A stretch of DNA of 64,000 nucleotides from Breoghania sp. GTDB taxonomy: Bacteria > Pseudomonadota > Alphaproteobacteria > Rhizobiales > Stappiaceae. Location of the stretch: assembly GCF_963674635.1 (NCBI RefSeq), contig NZ_OY771475.1, forward strand, positions 2,418,001 through 2,482,000. Direction: 5' to 3'. Both the position numbers and the translations under genes were made by a program. Below the pieces are notes generated by a model. It made no database searches and was not told the origin of the DNA. It saw only the letters and a list, made by a program, of their open reading frames with translations. This document shows, piece after piece, positions 61,154 to 64,000 of this stretch (the stretch's first letter is position 1; every line of letters starts with the position of its first letter).

Positions 61154-62008
61154 TCAGAGTGCGCGGATGGCGGAATTGGCGCGCAGTTCCTCCCGGTCGA
61201 GGCGGTAGAGCGCGTTGCACAGGCGGGCGGGAATATCCCCCGGCCCACCAGCCCCGCGCGCGGCGATGCTGCCTGCGGAGGCATAAACGGCCATCGCGCC
61301 GACGGTCGCGCCAAATGCACTGGGCAAGGCCGCAAGGAATGCGCCGCACAGCGCGCTGAGCGCACAGCCGACGCCGGTGGAGGCCGTCATCAACACGTCG
61401 CCGCCCACGATTGCCGCCGTGCGGCTGGCGCTGACCACGTAATCGGTCTCGCCCGTCACCGCGACGATGCCGCCGGTCTCACGCGCAAGGCCGCGCGCGG
61501 ATTCAATCGCCTCGTGCGAGCCCGCGGCGCTGTCCACGCCCTTGGGCGCAGCCCCGGCAGCGCCCGCAAGCGCCATGATTTCAGACGCATTGCCGCGAAT
61601 GAGCGTGGGCTTCAAGGCCGTCAGACGACGGGCCACGTCGGTGCGATAAGGGGTTGCGCCGCAGCCCACCGGATCGAGCACCCAGGGCTTGCCCGCCTTC
61701 CCCGCTGCCGTGGCCGCGATTTCCATGCCCGCCACCCATGAGGGCGAGAGCGTTCCGATATTGACGACGAGCGCGGAGGCGATGGCGACGAAATCGGCCA
61801 CTTCTTCTTCCGAGTGCACCATGGCGGGGGAGGCGCCTGCGGCCAGCAGCACGTTGGCGGAAATCGTCATCGCCACGTAATTGGTGATGTTCTGGACCAA
61901 CGGGCCCTGACGGCGCACCTCTTCGAGCATGATGCTCGCGTCATCAAGGCTTGGCAGGACGGGTGCAAGGTCTGCGGCGCTGGAAAAATCGGGGGTCTTG
62001 TCGGTCAC
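61154..62008 (-). CDS. thiM: Hydroxyethylthiazole kinase
   Basis: A 284-residue ribokinase-fold enzyme phosphorylating hydroxyethylthiazole in thiamine salvage. Conserved elements are GPLVQNITNYVAM at the start, ALVVNIGTLS, DPVGCGATPYR and the ATP site MTASTGVGCALSAL. The start is GTG at 62008 with AGGAG 8 bases before it; the neighbouring ATG is in another frame and meets TGA after one codon. The TPP riboswitch lies directly upstream and thiE directly downstream. ThiD is not encoded here. Confidence 0.95.
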   Translation of the reverse strand: MTDKTPDFSSAADLAPVLPSLDDASIMLEEVRRQGPLVQNITNYVAMTISANVLLAAGASPAMVHSEEEVADFVAIASALVVNIGTLSPSWVAGMEIAATAAGKAGKPWVLDPVGCGATPYRTDVARRLTALKPTLIRGNASEIMALAGAAGAAPKGVDSAAGSHEAIESARGLARETGGIVAVTGETDYVVSASRTAAIVGGDVLMTASTGVGCALSALCGAFLAALPSAFGATVGAMAVYASAGSIAARGAGGPGDIPARLCNALYRLDREELRANSAIRAL

Positions 62009-62067
62009 TGCATTCTCCTGGAACCAGACGGAGGATGCGCGGCAAAGGGCAAAATACGCCCGGCGCT

Positions 62068-62156
62068 CAATCCCTCCGCCGGCATGATCCGGATCAGGTT
62101 ATACGGGTTGGCGGATGCCTCTCAGCCCGCCCAAGTCGGACAGGCACCCCGTTGAG
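62068..62156 (-). promoter_or_regulatory. TPP riboswitch (THI element)
   Basis: On the minus strand GGGGTGCC, then CTGAGA, then ACCTGATCCGGATCATGCCG and GGAGGGA occur in that order, which is the conserved core of the thiamine-pyrophosphate aptamer. It lies just upstream of thiM, about 60 bases before the start codon, and should repress thiM-thiE when TPP is abundant, by blocking translation or ending transcription. Confidence 0.95.
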
Positions 62157-62332
62157 TCGTTCCGGAGTTTAGGGCAAAGCCGCCGCAGGGCAAGGTTTGT
62201 GAGCCGAACAAAACCTCACGCAGCGTTTTCGCGCTTTTGGTATGGGGAAAGCGCGCGCCCCCGCGCCCCGCGCTGCCGCCAGCGCTGCCCAATCGACTGG
62301 ACAGGGGCGCGGCGGCGCGCGAAAATTCTTCC

Positions 62333-62791
62333 ATGACTCACCCCCACCGCGCCCCCGTTCTTCCCGGCGAACAAGCAGATCTCTTCCCGCAAGAGCCCGC
62401 CCGCGGAAGCGATCTTCAGGAAGGCGACACAGGCGCGCTGGACGCCCTGTTCGGACGGTTGTCGCGCTCGGCCTTTCGCGCGCGCTTCACGCTCGATGCG
62501 AAGGAGCGCGCCTATGCGCTCACCAAGGGCCGCGATGCGCTGCGCCGTCATGCGGGCGACTTCATCGCCAAGCGGCTTGCGCCTGCGCAACCCGCCAATG
62601 ACGGCAAGCAGACGCCGATGCGCGGGCACCCGGTTTTCGTCGCCCAGCACGCCACGGCCACCTGTTGCCGGGGCTGCCTTGCCAAGTGGCACGGAATGGA
62701 ACCGGGCCGCTCTTTAAGCGAAGCCGAACAGCTTTATGTGGTGGAGGTGGTAATGGCCTGGATTACGCGCGATCTGGAGACACAACGTTGA
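62333..62791 (+). CDS. DUF4186 family protein
   Basis: A 152-residue cytoplasmic protein. The block DALFGRLSRSAFRARFTLD, then RHAGDFIAKRLAPAQPANDG, KQTPMRGHPVFVAQHATATC and CRGCLAKWHG is nearly invariant in DUF4186, including the Cys-Cys-x2-Cys and His residues that look like a metal site. No function is known. The ATG at 62333 is preferred to an upstream one. Its stop overlaps the TTG start of the YbaK gene (TTGA), so the two are coupled. Confidence 0.88.
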   Translation: MTHPHRAPVLPGEQADLFPQEPARGSDLQEGDTGALDALFGRLSRSAFRARFTLDAKERAYALTKGRDALRRHAGDFIAKRLAPAQPANDGKQTPMRGHPVFVAQHATATCCRGCLAKWHGMEPGRSLSEAEQLYVVEVVMAWITRDLETQR

Positions 62792-63261
62792 GCACCGGCA
62801 CCCCCGCAACCCAGATGCTGAAAAAGGCGAAGATCGCCTTTCGCACGCATGAATATGACTTCGTCGCGGGCCAGCATCAGATTGGCCTTCACGCGGCAGA
62901 GGCCGTCGGCCTTCCGCCCGATCAGGTGTTCAAGACGCTGATGATCGAGGTGGATGGCAAGCCTGCCTGCGCGGTCATCCCCTCCGACCACAGCCTTTCC
63001 ATGAAAAAGGTGGCCGCAGCACTTGGCGGAAAGTCGGCCTCGATGATGGACACGGCCAAGGCGGAAAAGCTGACGGGCTACCACAAGGGCGGCATCAGCC
63101 CCTTCGGCCAGCGCCGCAAATGCCCGACGGTGATGGACGCCAGCATCGAGGGTTTTGAGGAAGTCGTCATCAACGGCGGCAAGCGCGGGCTGATGGTGAT
63201 CCTGGCCCCGGCTGATGCGGTATGCGTGATCGGCGCGACGACGGCGGGGGTTTGTGCGTGA
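62788..63261 (+). CDS. ybaK: Cys-tRNA(Pro) deacylase, YbaK family
   Basis: A 157-residue trans-editing enzyme that removes Cys from tRNA-Pro mischarged by ProRS. QVFKTLMIEVDGKPACAVIP is the family core with the essential Lys, and TGYHKGGISPFGQRRKCPTVMD is the conserved second half. The start is TTG at 62788, overlapping the DUF4186 stop, with TGGAGA upstream; a later ATG at 62815 would shorten the conserved N-terminus. It is the last gene before the sharp change to AT-rich sequence. Confidence 0.92.
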   Translation: MSTGTPATQMLKKAKIAFRTHEYDFVAGQHQIGLHAAEAVGLPPDQVFKTLMIEVDGKPACAVIPSDHSLSMKKVAAALGGKSASMMDTAKAEKLTGYHKGGISPFGQRRKCPTVMDASIEGFEEVVINGGKRGLMVILAPADAVCVIGATTAGVCA

Positions 63262-63478
63262 TAGGATGCATTCGAACTGTATCTGTGTCGAGGCGAATTT
63301 ATTATTCTGAATTTCTATTATTATTGAAATTTTTACAACCACTTTTCTTTATCCACAATATAAATATATTACTATTTGTTCTGCAACAACAACGCAGATT
63401 ATATATATTTGACAGTTTTATTTTATTCATGCCATATTTCTCAAATTAATAACTCACTAATTTACGGAGGATTTGGGT
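63262..63478. other. AT-rich intergenic block at the composition boundary
   Basis: About 215 bases, strongly AT-rich from about 63295 (long A/T runs), unlike the GC-rich DNA before it. It holds the GGAGG ribosome site for the next gene at its end. No tRNA, repeat or attachment site could be recognised. The change in composition begins just after the ybaK stop and continues in the following gene. Confidence 0.6.
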
Positions 63479-64000
63479 TTGGCATTATCCCTTGCTCTAG
63501 TTGAGGAATTGATCTCAGCGCGCCGCAATCTACATGGAGGCGATAGGGGGGCGCCAAGACGCCTCGAAGATGGCAATCACGAAGGCCGTGCATTGAATCG
63601 GGCATGTGTGGTGATGTTGACATCCGCAATGCAAGCATACGTGGGTGAAGTATTTGTTGCCTGCTCTGAGAAAGCCTTCGGTCGAGTTTTGACCCCTGAT
63701 GAACGGAAGAATTACGATAGCACTTGGTCAAGATGGGGAAATCCAAGCGACAAAAACATTATAAACCTCTTTAGGAGACTAGGTATAAACGATGTTTTTG
63801 ATGGGCTCTCTTGGCAGGGACAATCAACGCCAACGTTGAAGAAAAATCTAGATAAAATGAATCAAGTGAGAAATTGCATTGCTCACGGTAGTGTAATTGC
63901 TATCGATGGGGCCGCTTTTTCACTAACGCTGAGTTGGATTAATCGATGGAAAAAAGTGTCCGAAAGCTTCGGATCCCGTTTCGAAGGCCATGCGTTAGGT
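63479..64000 (+). CDS. HEPN-family protein (RiboL-PSP-HEPN type), 3' end cut by the window
   Basis: An open frame of at least 174 codons without a stop, reading off the window. TTG at 63479 is taken as the start, 8 bases after GGAGG; a stop lies 18 bases upstream, and a TTG at 63473 is too close to the site. The N-terminal half has ALNRACVVMLTSAMQAYVGE, typical of HEPN helix 1-2, and the motif VRNCIAHG (R131 ... H136, R-x4-H) is the HEPN RNase signature. This arrangement matches the RiboL-PSP-HEPN family, seen in stress and defence systems. Codon use is AT-rich and unlike the neighbours, suggesting transfer. Confidence 0.8.
   Translation, partial: MALSLALVEELISARRNLHGGDRGAPRRLEDGNHEGRALNRACVVMLTSAMQAYVGEVFVACSEKAFGRVLTPDERKNYDSTWSRWGNPSDKNIINLFRRLGINDVFDGLSWQGQSTPTLKKNLDKMNQVRNCIAHGSVIAIDGAAFSLTLSWINRWKKVSESFGSRFEGHALG

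Noticed and set aside
63462..63746. 94-codon minus-strand frame at the start of the HEPN gene
   Set aside because: Lies antisense to the HEPN frame, which has a ribosome site and a recognisable motif.

Overview
The window is about 64 kb of GC-rich chromosome from an alphaproteobacterium, most likely of the Hyphomicrobiales (Rhizobiales). Support comes from the content: HisZ-dependent HisG, an alphaproteobacterial CheY and two CheZ-family proteins, an EcfG-type (general stress) promoter, a BamF/DUF3035-like lipoprotein beside ileS-lspA, a rhizobial-type winged-helix/TPR membrane protein, and a CIRCE-controlled groESL. The genus cannot be fixed from the sequence alone. There are no rRNA or tRNA genes, no insertion sequence, no CRISPR array and no prophage; most of the window reads as stable core chromosome.

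Layout. 0-4.7 kb: AhpD-like protein, ABC exporter pair, and an Rcp1-like response regulator with a histidine kinase whose membrane sensor resembles a plant ethylene receptor. 4.7-9.6 kb: large L,D-transpeptidase and mutL. 9.8-12.1 kb: HAD phosphatase and cheZ/cheY. 12.3-21.8 kb: MaoC hydratase, ribF, ileS, lspA, a lipoprotein and two M16 proteases. 22-29.2 kb: a tiny glycine-rich protein, a degenerate EAL protein, a copper chaperone behind a CueR-type promoter, a TPR membrane protein, a secreted protein and a TadG-like vWA protein. 29.6-38.3 kb: groESL with CIRCE, slyX, an autoregulated XRE-cupin/GNAT pair, thioesterase, TfoX-like protein, MscS channel with an EcfG promoter, Crp/Fnr regulator, a candidate multi-hairpin small RNA, and a catalytically altered alpha/beta hydrolase. 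38.3-42.1 kb: a GT2-GtrA / GT39 / YdjC-like glycolipid operon. 42.3-51.5 kb: truncated haemoglobin, hisS-hisZ-hisG-amidase operon, Ca2+-type P-ATPase, membrane protein. 51.5-55.6 kb: TRAP transporter with an isocitrate lyase/PEP mutase family enzyme. 55.7-63.3 kb: DNA glycosylase tag, second CheZ-family gene, DUF2927, PAP2, second L,D-transpeptidase, thiM-thiE with TPP riboswitch, DUF4186 and YbaK.

At about 63.26 kb the composition changes abruptly. An AT-rich gap is followed by a gene of low GC and different codon use that encodes a HEPN-family protein (R-x4-H motif) and runs off the window end; it may mark the edge of an accessory or defence island. The other points worth a second look are the C-loop small RNA, the ethylene-receptor-like kinase, and two neighbouring genes (alpha/beta hydrolase and YdjC) whose catalytic residues are replaced.
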